Below are positions 25,662 to 34,441 of a DNA stretch of 64,000 bases, piece by piece. The position numbers and the translations under genes were made by a program. Positions within the stretch are counted from its first letter, which is position 1; every line of letters begins with the position of its first letter. The DNA comes from Desulfuromonadales bacterium (GTDB taxonomy: Bacteria; Desulfobacterota; Desulfuromonadia; Geobacterales; Pseudopelobacteraceae). The stretch spans positions 16,509-80,508 of the forward strand of contig DUZX01000015.1 of the NCBI GenBank assembly GCA_013349325.1, in the 5' to 3' direction. The notes below the pieces were generated by a model. The model did no database searches. It was not told the DNA's origin and saw only the letters and a list, made by a program, of their open reading frames with translations.

Positions 25662-27914
25662 TTACATCATATCAACCGGATCGATATCGAGCGTTATCCG
25701 CACCGCTGAGCTGACCGGCTTTTGCTGGCGCCAGACCTGAATCAGCCGGTGGAGATCGTTTCGTGTGGGGGCCTTGAGCAGAATCTGGCGGCGAAAACGA
25801 CCTCGCAGCCGGTAGATCGGAGCGGGCGCGGGACCAAGTATTTCGACGCGCAGCTTCTGCTCTCGTTTTGCGCTCATCAGAAACTGCGCCGTCTGTTCGG
25901 CCCGTTCCGATACTCCTGACTCAGCCGTACCGGAGAAACTGAAAGCCGCCAGAAACGCGAACGGGGGATAGCCCGCTTCCTGGCGGAACTCCAGCTCCTG
26001 CCGGTAAAATCCGGCGGCATCGTGTTCGGCAGCCGTGCGGATGGCATGCTGTTCCGGATCGGCAGCCTGAATGATTACGCGACCCGGCAGTTCACCACGG
26101 CCGGCCCGGCCAATAACCTGCGACAAAAGTTGAAAGGTCCGTTCAGCCGCCCGAAAGTCCGGCAGACCGAGACTGGCCTCGGCGTTGATGACCCCGACCA
26201 GGGTCACTTCAGGAAAATCGTGCCCTTTGGCGATCATCTGCGTGCCGACCAGAATATCGACCGAGCCGTCGCTCATACGCTCCAGTAACCGCTGGTGACT
26301 GCCGCGACCGGAGGTGGTGTCACTGTCCATGCGCATGATGCGGGCCTCGGGGAACAGCTCTTTCAGGTCATGCTCGATCCGTTCCGTACCGGCTCCCATC
26401 TCAGAGAGCGTGGTACCGCCGCAGGAGGGACAGGTTCCGGGCGCCGGGACAGTGTAGTCGCAGTAATGACAGATACTCTGGCGGCGCTGACGATGATAGG
26501 TAAGTGTGACCGAGCAATTCGGACAGGCCAGCGTTTGACCGCACTCCGCGCAGAGCAGAAAACTGGCATACCCGCGACGATTCAGGAAAACAATCGCCTG
26601 TTGACCGCTTGCCATGGTGTCTGCCAACGCTGCGACCAGCTTCGGAGACAGTGATTCTTTGACACCTTTCATGGCGACCCGCTCCACATGCGGCATGGGG
26701 CGCCCCTCAACGCGCTCCGGCAGCTGCAGTATCGTCAATCGCCGCCGACTGGCGGCCTGCATACTGACGACCAGCGGGGTGGCCGATCCGAGTACGACAG
26801 CCGCCTGCTCCAGCTGTCCCCGCACCAGCGCCAGATCGCGGGCATTGTAGCGCAGGCCGTCCGACTGCTTGAAGGAGGCTTCCTGCTCTTCATCCACGAT
26901 GATGATACCGATATTTTCAAGCGGCGCAAAGACCGCCGAGCGGGCACCGATAACGATGCGGGCCTGTCCGCGCCGGATACGACGCCACTCATCATAGCGC
27001 TCACCGCCTGAAAGCCCGCTGTGCAAAATGGCGATGCCGCCTCCGAAGCGGGCCTGGAAACGCCCGGTCAGCTGCGGTGTCAGTGCAATCTCCGGTACCA
27101 GCACCAAGGCATTTTTACCCGCGTGCAGAACGTGGGAGATGCTCTGAAGATAGACCTCGGTCTTGCCGCTTCCGGTGACGCCATACAGCAGAAACGGTGC
27201 AAACTGCTGCCGGTCAAGACCGGCGTTGATGGCATCCAGAGCATCTTTCTGACCACTGTGCAGCCGGCGCGGTTCGTCACGCGTAATCGTGCTGTTTTTA
27301 AACGGATCCCGATACACTTCGCGCTCGATGACGGTAACCAGACTCAACTCGTTCAAGCGGGTGAGCTGTGCGGAACAGCTGCCGAAGCGCTTACGCAGAT
27401 CGGCTGCCGAAATCTCGCCCGCTTCACGCACAACCGCCAGAATCTCCAGCGCCTTGGTACTCGGCTGACGGGGTGGTTCCGACCCCGCATCCGGCTGGTA
27501 AAACTTTTCGATTCTAACCGATCGGCCGCCATGGAGCTGTTCAGTATCACCCGGAAGACCGGGACGGATCTGGACGTTGATGCCGGCCGGGAGTGCCGTC
27601 CTGAGGACTTCTCCCAGAGGATGCAGATAATAGGAGGCGGTCCAACGGAAAAATTCCAGTTCACGCTCCGTCCAGAGCGGCTGGCTGTCCAACACCTCGA
27701 TGATTTCCTTCAGCTTGTCGGATGCTGTATCGGTGACGTCACGCAGGATATAGCCGGTCAGACGGCGATTCCCGAAAGGCACCAGGGCACGGTACCCTTT
27801 CAGAGGATGAGTCAGCAGTCGTGCAGGCACCAGATAGTGAAACAGTTTGTCCAGCTGCAGCGGAATGGCAACTTCAATGATGCGGGGAGGTGCGTACGTT
27901 GTTGAAGATGTCAC
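25662..27914 (-). CDS. priA: primosomal protein N' (replication restart helicase PriA)
   Basis: About 750 aa from GTG 27914; a start at 27986 is possible but would reach past the divergent promoter region. The N-terminal 3'-DNA-binding domain (IIEVAIPLQLDKLFHYLVP), Walker A GVTGSGKTEVYLQSI, DEAD-box-like IIIVDEEQEASFKQSDG and helicase motifs (GTQMIAKGHDFP, QVIGRAGRG) are present. The zinc-binding insert has CAECGQTLACPNC and CHYC...CPSC. The box reads DEEQ where most PriA proteins have DEEH. PriA reloads the replisome at collapsed forks. It follows the ABC exporter start by 20 bp in coordinates. Confidence 0.95.
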   Translation of the reverse strand: MTSSTTYAPPRIIEVAIPLQLDKLFHYLVPARLLTHPLKGYRALVPFGNRRLTGYILRDVTDTASDKLKEIIEVLDSQPLWTERELEFFRWTASYYLHPLGEVLRTALPAGINVQIRPGLPGDTEQLHGGRSVRIEKFYQPDAGSEPPRQPSTKALEILAVVREAGEISAADLRKRFGSCSAQLTRLNELSLVTVIEREVYRDPFKNSTITRDEPRRLHSGQKDALDAINAGLDRQQFAPFLLYGVTGSGKTEVYLQSISHVLHAGKNALVLVPEIALTPQLTGRFQARFGGGIAILHSGLSGGERYDEWRRIRRGQARIVIGARSAVFAPLENIGIIIVDEEQEASFKQSDGLRYNARDLALVRGQLEQAAVVLGSATPLVVSMQAASRRRLTILQLPERVEGRPMPHVERVAMKGVKESLSPKLVAALADTMASGQQAIVFLNRRGYASFLLCAECGQTLACPNCSVTLTYHRQRRQSICHYCDYTVPAPGTCPSCGGTTLSEMGAGTERIEHDLKELFPEARIMRMDSDTTSGRGSHQRLLERMSDGSVDILVGTQMIAKGHDFPEVTLVGVINAEASLGLPDFRAAERTFQLLSQVIGRAGRGELPGRVIIQAADPEQHAIRTAAEHDAAGFYRQELEFRQEAGYPPFAFLAAFSFSGTAESGVSERAEQTAQFLMSAKREQKLRVEILGPAPAPIYRLRGRFRRQILLKAPTRNDLHRLIQVWRQQKPVSSAVRITLDIDPVDMM

Positions 27915-28014
27915 GTGGGTATCCGTAATTTTTATCGGCAGGATAGCATAATCAAAAAAATCGTGTATAATAATGAACCTTTTCATGAGTACGAATCGAG
28001 CCAGGAAGTTAGTG

Positions 28015-29271
28015 ATGAATCTCTATCAACTGCTTAACATAAAAACTCAAAATGACCCGGACAGCTTACTCCGTTTGCTGACCATTGTGGCGCTTATTTC
28101 GATTATCACCGTTGTCACTCTGGGGAGCTACGGTTTTTATCAGGTTTTTTCAGGGTTTGTCATCAAAAGCGCTGAAGTTGACTCTGTGCAACTCTGTCGG
28201 GTGCTGATCAACGAACAGAAAGATCTGATGTTTGTGACCCCGCCAGGGAAAAAAGTTGAAATTGGCCTGCATGGCACCGAGATACTGCCGTTTGACAACC
28301 GGCTCAGAGCTTTTTTGGCCCCGTTCAACATCATCAAGGTAAAGATTTATAACCCCGCCAAACAGATCGTCTATAGCACCGATCCGACATTGATCGGCAA
28401 GGTGGATAGCAACAATCGCCGACTGGCGCATGCACTGTCCGGTGCTGTCGATGCAAAGCTGGTAACCAAGGACAAGGCCAGCGATCTGGCTGATGAGACG
28501 CTGCGGGATGTCGATGTTGTTGAAACGTATGTACCGATCGTGAGTAGCGACAGCAGGATCGTGGGCAGTTTTGAAATCTATATGAACGTTACCCAGTATC
28601 GTGCCCAGATCAGCCACGGAGTGCGGCTGGCAACCTCGCTGCTCGGACTTGTGATGGTTGTAGTGTTCGGCTTTTCGTACGTTCTGATTCGCGGCGGCAC
28701 CGATCGGCTGAAAGCTGCTCAGTCGCAGCTGAATATTATAGCAATCACCGACTCGCTCACCGGCATTCCCAACCGTGGTCAGCTGATGTTACGCGGCGAA
28801 GAAGAGTTCGAGCGGATACAAAGGGCTCATAACGGGCAGAGGATGCCGTTAGGCTGCATCATGCTTGATATTGATCATTTCAAACAGGTCAACGACACCA
28901 AAGGACATCTGGCAGGGGATCAGATACTGCACGGAGTTGCACAGCGGTTGAAAAGCTGTCTGCGCCCGTACGACCTGATTGGACGCTATGGCGGTGAAGA
29001 ATTTGTCATACTGCTGCCCGACACGGCATTGGAGCACAGCCTGCTTGTCGCAAACCGGCTTCTGGAGAGAATGAGGCGGGAACCGTTCGAGGCGGTTGGC
29101 CTTCAGCTTTCAATAACGGCCAGCCTGGGAGTAACCATATCCAGCGAGACCGACAGCAGTCTGGCCGATATAATCAAGCGGGCTGACGAAGCGATGTATA
29201 AAGCCAAGAAGTCCGGGCGTGATCGCGTGGCCTGGATGTACGATCCCTTTGATGCCGAGATACACTCGTAA
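28015..29271 (+). CDS. membrane-bound diguanylate cyclase (GGDEF)
   Basis: 418 aa. ATG 28015 is preceded by AGGAAG; an in-frame ATG at 27973 has no site. Membrane segments near ~20-42 and ~200-220 enclose a ~155-residue periplasmic sensor. The GGDEF domain has DSLTGIPNRGQL, MLDIDHFKQVNDTKGH and the active-site GRYGGEEFVILLPD (GGEEF). An RxxD inhibitory site is not obvious before it. It makes c-di-GMP, opposing the HD-GYP enzyme at 8551. It is divergent from priA across ~100 bp. Confidence 0.93.
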   Translation: MNLYQLLNIKTQNDPDSLLRLLTIVALISIITVVTLGSYGFYQVFSGFVIKSAEVDSVQLCRVLINEQKDLMFVTPPGKKVEIGLHGTEILPFDNRLRAFLAPFNIIKVKIYNPAKQIVYSTDPTLIGKVDSNNRRLAHALSGAVDAKLVTKDKASDLADETLRDVDVVETYVPIVSSDSRIVGSFEIYMNVTQYRAQISHGVRLATSLLGLVMVVVFGFSYVLIRGGTDRLKAAQSQLNIIAITDSLTGIPNRGQLMLRGEEEFERIQRAHNGQRMPLGCIMLDIDHFKQVNDTKGHLAGDQILHGVAQRLKSCLRPYDLIGRYGGEEFVILLPDTALEHSLLVANRLLERMRREPFEAVGLQLSITASLGVTISSETDSSLADIIKRADEAMYKAKKSGRDRVAWMYDPFDAEIHS

Positions 29272-29299
29272 ATACGGATATCGGCCGGAAGCGGCTCAG

Positions 29300-29509
29300 C
29301 TACCAGTATTTTTGGGGTGGATCAGTCTTGCCGGTGCAGACAATCGCGGAATCAACTATCGCAAACATGTCGCCGATTTCGTTGATCCAGTTATCACCTT
29401 CTTCGAGCGGAATCGGCACTTCACGCTTACCCAGAAAAACCTCTTCATCGCCGATATAGGCAAACCACTCCAGACTTCCATTCATCCAGATAATATTTTT
29501 CAGTTCCAT
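29300..29509 (-). CDS. small conserved-looking protein downstream of nspC
   Basis: 69 aa, acidic, soluble. ATG 29509 has AGGGGAA upstream. The sequence MELKNIIWMNGSLEWFAYIG followed by DEEVFLGKREVPIPLEEGDN has no motif I recognise. It lies 8 bp after the nspC stop in the same direction, so it is probably the last gene of the polyamine operon, and it ends 28 bp from the convergent diguanylate cyclase. Function unknown. Confidence 0.6.
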   Translation of the reverse strand: MELKNIIWMNGSLEWFAYIGDEEVFLGKREVPIPLEEGDNWINEIGDMFAIVDSAIVCTGKTDPPQKYW

Positions 29510-29517
29510 ACATTCCC

Positions 29518-30696
29518 CTACGAGAGCCGCCCTTTAAAATCCTGATACCCGAAACTGCGCGTAACCTTCAACTCGCCGGTTTCCGGCTCCCAGGTACAGA
29601 TATGCGGATGCTGAATGCCGTTGAAGGTCGTGGTTTTGACCATGGTGTAATGTGACATATCCTCAAACGCCAGACGCGTACCCGTTTGCAACGGTTTTTC
29701 GAACGACCAGTCACCGATGACATCTCCCGCCAGACAGGATGCCCCCGCCAGCCGATAGTTGAACGGTTTCTCTCCCGGCGCGAAGCCCCGGTAGATCTCA
29801 GGGCGGTACGGCATCTCAAGAATATCGGGCATATGGCAGGTGGCCGAGACATCCAGAATGGCGATATCCATACCGTTGTGGACGACATCCAGTACTTCTC
29901 CCACCAGAATGCCGGTGCCGATGGCAACCGCCTCACCCGGCTCCAGGTAGACCTCGACATCGTATTTTCTCTTGAAGTATTTTACCAGATCAATCAGGCC
30001 GTCAATATCATACCCCGCGCGGGTTATGTGGTGACCGCCACCAAAGTTAAGCCACTTCATCTGTGATAAAAATTGGCCGAATTTTTCCTCAAAAACCCTG
30101 GCAGTCCGCTCCAGAGGTTCAAAGAGCTGTTCGCAGAGCGTGTGAAAATGCAGCCCTTCGACTCCGCTCAGGAACCGCTCTCCGTTCCCAGAGCGGAGTC
30201 GAAGGGAAAATTCCCCGTACGGTATGCCGAGGCGGGAGTTGGCTGCACAGGGGTCGTAGATCTCCGTCTGCCCCTCGGAGTGCTCCGGGTTCACGCGAAG
30301 CCCGACAGAGACTCTGCCGGCCTCTTTTTCCCACTGCGGACGGAAGCGCTCCAGCTGATCGAAGGAATTGAACACCAGATGATTGGAGAGCTGGAGCAGT
30401 TCAGCGACATCACTCTCTTTGAAGGCGGCGGCAAAACTGTGCACCTCGCGATTGAACTCCTCGCGCCCCAGCCGCGCCTCCCAGGGTGAACTGGCGCAAA
30501 CACCCTGCAGCGTTTCCCGGATCAGCGGAAAGACGCTCCACATCGAAAATGCCTTCATCGCCAACAGGATTTTAGCACCGCTGCGCCGTTGCACGTCATC
30601 CAGAATGGCCAGGTTGTGGCGCAAGCGACAGAGATCAACCACGTAAGCCGGCGAAGGGGATTGCTGCAGGATTTTATCGATGTCGATGCCGGTCAA
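29518..30696 (-). CDS. nspC: carboxynorspermidine/carboxyspermidine decarboxylase
   Basis: 392 aa. The best start is TTG 30696, with GGAG ten bases upstream in the end of the preceding gene; the frame is open further, but that overlaps the dehydrogenase. It is a fold III PLP decarboxylase: Lys48 in LLAMKAFSMW as the PLP lysine, GVEGLHFHTLCEQ, WLNFGGGHHITRAGYD, YLEPGEAVAIGTG and CHMPDILEMPYRP. It decarboxylates carboxyspermidine to spermidine. Between IPYGEF and SGVEGLHFH is an extra stretch encoded by a palindromic repeat (30154-30206) absent from typical family members. Confidence 0.92.
   Translation of the reverse strand: MTGIDIDKILQQSPSPAYVVDLCRLRHNLAILDDVQRRSGAKILLAMKAFSMWSVFPLIRETLQGVCASSPWEARLGREEFNREVHSFAAAFKESDVAELLQLSNHLVFNSFDQLERFRPQWEKEAGRVSVGLRVNPEHSEGQTEIYDPCAANSRLGIPYGEFSLRLRSGNGERFLSGVEGLHFHTLCEQLFEPLERTARVFEEKFGQFLSQMKWLNFGGGHHITRAGYDIDGLIDLVKYFKRKYDVEVYLEPGEAVAIGTGILVGEVLDVVHNGMDIAILDVSATCHMPDILEMPYRPEIYRGFAPGEKPFNYRLAGASCLAGDVIGDWSFEKPLQTGTRLAFEDMSHYTMVKTTTFNGIQHPHICTWEPETGELKVTRSFGYQDFKGRLS
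30154..30206. repeat. in-frame palindromic element in nspC
   Basis: CCCTTCGACTCCGCTC (30154-30169) and its exact reverse complement GAGCGGAGTCGAAGGG (30191-30206) form a 16-bp stem with a 21-nt loop. It encodes the extra residues around LRLRSGNGERF. The same arm (TTCGACTCCGCTCA) recurs in thiL at 37456, so it is a dispersed element. Confidence 0.8.
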
Positions 30697-30700
30697 CGGA

Positions 30701-31897
30701 CTACAGCTCCGGCCAGTCACCACCGTCCACAACGACGGTCGGCAGCCCCATTGGACCGAGTACTTCCAGGAACTGTTCAGGGTCGAACTGCTCCATATTC
30801 CAGACACCGGGCGCATGCCATTTTTTTGTCAGCATCATGATGGCACCGACTACAGCCGGAACGCCGGTGGTGTAACTGATGGCCTGCGACTGAACCTCTT
30901 TGTAGCAGGCTTCATGATCGCAGATGTTGTAGATGTAGACTTGCCTGCGCTGACCATCTTTGATGCCACGAGCGATGACGCCGATGCAGGTTTTGCCCCT
31001 GGTCAGCGGACCGAGACTACCCGGATCCGGCAGCAGTGCTTTTAAAAACTGGATCGGGACGATCTTCTGCCCGTTGTATTCGACTTCATCGATACGGGTC
31101 ATGCCGACGTTCTGCAGCACTTCCAGATGCTTGAGGTAGTTTTCCGAGAAGGTCATCCAGAACTGGGCTTTTTTGATGGTCGGGATATGTTTGACGATCG
31201 ATTCCATCTCCTCATGATAGAGGCGGTAGATGTTCATCGGCCCGATCCCTTCCGGAAAATCGAAGGAGTGTTTGGTGGAGAGCGGCGGCGACTCGACAAA
31301 CTGGCCGTTTTCCCAATGCCGGCAGATGGCGGTCACTTCGCGGATGTTGATCTCCGGGTTGAAGTTGGTTGCAAAGGGCTGGCCGTGACTACCGGCGTTG
31401 GCGTCGATAATGTCGAGCTCTTCGACCACATCCAGATATTTTTTGGCGGCCAGGGCGGTATAGACATTGGTAACACCCGGATCGAAACCGGAACCGAGCA
31501 GCGCCATGAGACCTTTTTCCTTAAAGCGTTCCTGGTAGGCCCACTGCCAGGAATACTCGAAGTGGGCGGTATCGAGCGGCTCGTAGTTGGCGGTGTCGAG
31601 ATAATCGACACCGGTTTCGAGGCAGGCGTCCATGATATGCAGATCCTGATAGGGGAGCGCCACGTTGATGACCAGCAGCGGCTGCAGCTTCCTGATCAGC
31701 GCTACCAGTTCCGGTACGTTGTCGGCATCGACCTGGGCGGTAGTAATACTATTGCCGAGTTGGGCCGCAATGGCGTCACATTTCGATCTGGTGCGCGAGG
31801 CCAGTGTGATTTCGCTGAAGATGTCGCGCCGCTGGGCGCATTTGTGGGTGACGACCTGACCGACGCCGCCGGCGCCGATGATGAGGACTTTGCTCAT
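30701..31897 (-). CDS. carboxynorspermidine/carboxyspermidine dehydrogenase (saccharopine dehydrogenase family)
   Basis: 398 aa. ATG 31897 has GGGGGAA upstream. The Rossmann motif VLIIGAGGVGQVVTHKCAQR opens the protein, and INVALPYQDLHIMDACLETG and GSGFDPGVTNVYTALAAKK follow, typical of the Lys1-like CASDH. It condenses aspartate semialdehyde with putrescine (or diaminopropane) and reduces the product to carboxyspermidine (or carboxynorspermidine). The order speA-CASDH-nspC in one operon defines the alternative spermidine route that replaces SpeD/SpeE. nspC starts 4 nt after this stop. Confidence 0.93.
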   Translation of the reverse strand: MSKVLIIGAGGVGQVVTHKCAQRRDIFSEITLASRTRSKCDAIAAQLGNSITTAQVDADNVPELVALIRKLQPLLVINVALPYQDLHIMDACLETGVDYLDTANYEPLDTAHFEYSWQWAYQERFKEKGLMALLGSGFDPGVTNVYTALAAKKYLDVVEELDIIDANAGSHGQPFATNFNPEINIREVTAICRHWENGQFVESPPLSTKHSFDFPEGIGPMNIYRLYHEEMESIVKHIPTIKKAQFWMTFSENYLKHLEVLQNVGMTRIDEVEYNGQKIVPIQFLKALLPDPGSLGPLTRGKTCIGVIARGIKDGQRRQVYIYNICDHEACYKEVQSQAISYTTGVPAVVGAIMMLTKKWHAPGVWNMEQFDPEQFLEVLGPMGLPTVVVDGGDWPEL

Positions 31898-31901
31898 AGT
31901 A

Positions 31902-33809
31902 TTATTCCCCCAGATAGGTATAGCCAAGTAATGTTCTGTCCAGCAGTTCGATAAAGTGGCTGCTCTCTTCGATGGAAATATTCTTCAGCATGACGCTTTT
32001 TTCGAGATTGTCCCTGACTCGCTTCAAAATCTCCGGTCCTTTGTACTGGACGTATTTGAGCGTTTCCCAGGTGGCGTCTCCGTTTATAACCGTGTCAATC
32101 ATGTAGCCTGATTTTTTGTTAAATGTTATATGCACGGCATTGGTATCGCCGAACAGGTTGTGCAGGTCACCCAGAATTTCCTGATAGGCTCCGATCAGAA
32201 AAAAACCGATATAATAATCTTCGTCCTTACGAATCTTATGCAGCGGCAGATACTTTGAACGTCCGTTTTCACCGACGAAGCTGGTGATTTCGCCGTCCGA
32301 ATCGCAGGTAATATCGGCAATCGAGGCCATGACGTCCGGCTTGTGATTGAGCCGCTGCAGCGGGACAATCGGAAAGAGCTGGTCAATGGCCCAGGAATCG
32401 GGGATCGACTGGAACAGCGAAAAATTGGCGAAATAGGTCTGGCGCATCGAGAGCTGGAAGTTCTGCAACTCCTCCGGAATCGGCTTGATCTTCTCGACGA
32501 TGCTGTTGATCTTCTTGATTATCTTCGAATAGAGCCATTCGGCAATCGCACGGTCATTGAGCGTCAGATACCCGAGATTGAACAGACTGACCGCCTCGTT
32601 GATCAGCTGCAACGTGTCGTGGTAATCCTCACGCAGCGAGTAGCGATCGATGCTCTTGTAGATATCGGTCAATTTTTTTACCGTGGGGGCCACTTTCTCG
32701 GAGGTCGCCAGAATATCCTCAAAATCCGGCATCAGATGCTGCGTGTTGGTGTTGAGGACGTTGGTGACCAGAACCGAGTAGTGCGCAACGGTGGCACGTC
32801 CCGACTCCGAGATGATATTGGGGCAGGCCACACCGGCTTCATCACAGATGTTCTTGATCTGGTAGATGACGTCATTGGCGTACTCTTCCAGCGTATAATT
32901 GACGCTGGAAAAATAGCTCGATTTTGAGCCGTCGTAATCGACGCCCAAACCACCGCCAATATCGAGATACTCGATACCGACCCCCAGTTTTTTCATCTCG
33001 GTATAGACACGGGCGACTTCGATCAGGGCGGTCTTGATCTTATCGATCTTGGTGATCTGGCTGCCGATATGCGAATGCAGCAACTTTACCGCATCCAGCA
33101 TGTTCTGCTCTTCCAGCATGCGAATGGCGGCGATGATCTCGGACATACGCAGACCGAACTTGGCATCCTCGCCACCCGAGGTGGCCCATTTTCCGGTCCC
33201 TTTTGAGGAGAGCTTGACCCGAACCCCCAGTTTGGGCGTAATGCCGGTCTTCTTGGAAAGAACGATGATCTTTTCCAGTTCAAACAGTTTCTCGACTACC
33301 AGTGTAATGTCGAAACCGATTTTTGTGGCATACAGCACCGTCTCGATGTATTCGGCATCCTTGTAGCCATTGCAGATGATCGGCAGATTATTACCGCTGG
33401 AAATGGAAATTCCGGCTACCAATTCCGGCTTTGAGCCGACTTCCAGACCGATATTATAGCGTTTCCCGTAGCTGGCGATCGCCTCGACTACCTGGCGCTG
33501 CTGATTGACCTTGATCGGATAGAAGGTCTGATATTTGGCCGGGTAATCATTTTCCTGAATCGCGCTTTTGAAGACGCGGTTGATGGAAGCGATACGCCCC
33601 TGCAGAACATCCATAAAGCGCAACAGAATCGGTGGCTTGATCTTGCGCTTGATCAGATCATCAACCAGATCGCGCAGATCGATGGACTGCTTGGAGTTTG
33701 ACGAGGGGTGTACGCAGATGTTCCCCTTTTTGTTAATCGAAAACAGGTCGGCGCCCCAGTTATCAATGTTGTAAATCTTGGCCGAGTCACTGACGGTCCA
33801 TTTTTCCAT
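31902..33809 (-). CDS. speA: biosynthetic arginine decarboxylase
   Basis: 635 aa, the usual size of SpeA. KYQTFYPIKVNQQRQVV carries the PLP lysine, and YNIGLEVGSKPELVAGI, LLHSHIGSQITKI and YLDIGGGLGVDYDGS match the family in order. It makes agmatine from arginine, the first step toward putrescine. Agmatine-to-putrescine enzymes are not in the window. It is the first gene of the polyamine operon; the next start lies 4 nt beyond its stop. Its promoter should lie in 33810-34011, shared with the divergent hsp20 gene. Confidence 0.96.
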   Translation of the reverse strand: MEKWTVSDSAKIYNIDNWGADLFSINKKGNICVHPSSNSKQSIDLRDLVDDLIKRKIKPPILLRFMDVLQGRIASINRVFKSAIQENDYPAKYQTFYPIKVNQQRQVVEAIASYGKRYNIGLEVGSKPELVAGISISSGNNLPIICNGYKDAEYIETVLYATKIGFDITLVVEKLFELEKIIVLSKKTGITPKLGVRVKLSSKGTGKWATSGGEDAKFGLRMSEIIAAIRMLEEQNMLDAVKLLHSHIGSQITKIDKIKTALIEVARVYTEMKKLGVGIEYLDIGGGLGVDYDGSKSSYFSSVNYTLEEYANDVIYQIKNICDEAGVACPNIISESGRATVAHYSVLVTNVLNTNTQHLMPDFEDILATSEKVAPTVKKLTDIYKSIDRYSLREDYHDTLQLINEAVSLFNLGYLTLNDRAIAEWLYSKIIKKINSIVEKIKPIPEELQNFQLSMRQTYFANFSLFQSIPDSWAIDQLFPIVPLQRLNHKPDVMASIADITCDSDGEITSFVGENGRSKYLPLHKIRKDEDYYIGFFLIGAYQEILGDLHNLFGDTNAVHITFNKKSGYMIDTVINGDATWETLKYVQYKGPEILKRVRDNLEKSVMLKNISIEESSHFIELLDRTLLGYTYLGE

Positions 33810-33897
33810 GTCTACGTCCCCAACTTCCTGTTTTTCAAAATCCTGAATAAACGTCCTTATCTATGGCATACTTCTGTCAAAGTCAATTTTTTATTGA

Positions 33898-33922
33898 ACT
33901 CCGCCAGAATAACCGGCGGAGT
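33898..33922. promoter_or_regulatory. inverted repeat with 9-nt spacer between speA and hsp20
   Basis: ACTCCGCC-N9-GGCGGAGT is a perfect 8-bp inverted repeat. Its spacing equals that of CIRCE elements (9 nt), but the arm sequence differs from CIRCE. It lies ~25 bp before a candidate hsp20 promoter. It could be an operator for either divergent gene, or a stem in the speA leader. Confidence 0.4.
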
Positions 33923-33946
33923 AATGAGTGCCTTGACTTTAGCGAT

Positions 33947-33976
33947 TTGAATGATTACCTTCGGCACTGTTTATAA
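33947..33976 (+). promoter_or_regulatory. candidate hsp20-lon promoter
   Basis: TTGAAT (33947-33952) and TTATAA (33971-33976) are 18 bp apart, 35 bp before the hsp20 ATG. A heat-shock sigma-32 signature was not clear. The call is by pattern only. Confidence 0.35.
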
Positions 33977-34011
33977 ATTCGGACATATTTTTCCCGTTGG
34001 CAGGTGGTCTC

Positions 34012-34440
34012 ATGTCAAAGTTTTCAGGCCGGAAAGTGTTTCAGCATGAAATGTTTAACCGACACGTCGGTGAGATACGCAGCATGTTGCACGCCCTTGA
34101 GTTGCGGGACTCCTTCGAACCGGGCGGTAACCGCCCGCCGATGGATATGTATGAGACGGCCGGAGAGGTTATTGTCGAGTTTGATCTTCCGGGAGTTACC
34201 CTGGATGCGATCAATCTCAGAATGTCCGGTGTGACTCTGATTCTTGAAGCGGACAAACCACGTGACCTGCATGATGGTACCTATGTCCGTGTTGAACGAC
34301 ACCACGGAACGTTTCAGCATTCGGTTCAACTACCCGGCAATATTGACCCTGGGGCGGTACGGGCCGAATACCGGATGGGTGTCGTACGTGTAATTTGTCC
34401 AAAAAGCGGTGAACGGCTGGTGCCGATTAAGGAGATTTAA
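34012..34440 (+). CDS. small heat shock protein (Hsp20/alpha-crystallin)
   Basis: 142 aa. ATG 34012 has AGGTGG just upstream. The alpha-crystallin domain is recognisable: PPMDMYETAGEVIVEFDLPG, then ISL-type strands, and the C-terminal part with YRMGVVRVICPK. It is a holdase chaperone that keeps unfolded proteins soluble. The lon ribosome site (AAGGAG) lies inside its last codons, so chaperone and protease are made from one message, joining holding and degradation of damaged proteins. Confidence 0.93.
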   Translation: MSKFSGRKVFQHEMFNRHVGEIRSMLHALELRDSFEPGGNRPPMDMYETAGEVIVEFDLPGVTLDAINLRMSGVTLILEADKPRDLHDGTYVRVERHHGTFQHSVQLPGNIDPGAVRAEYRMGVVRVICPKSGERLVPIKEI

Positions 34441-34441
34441 A

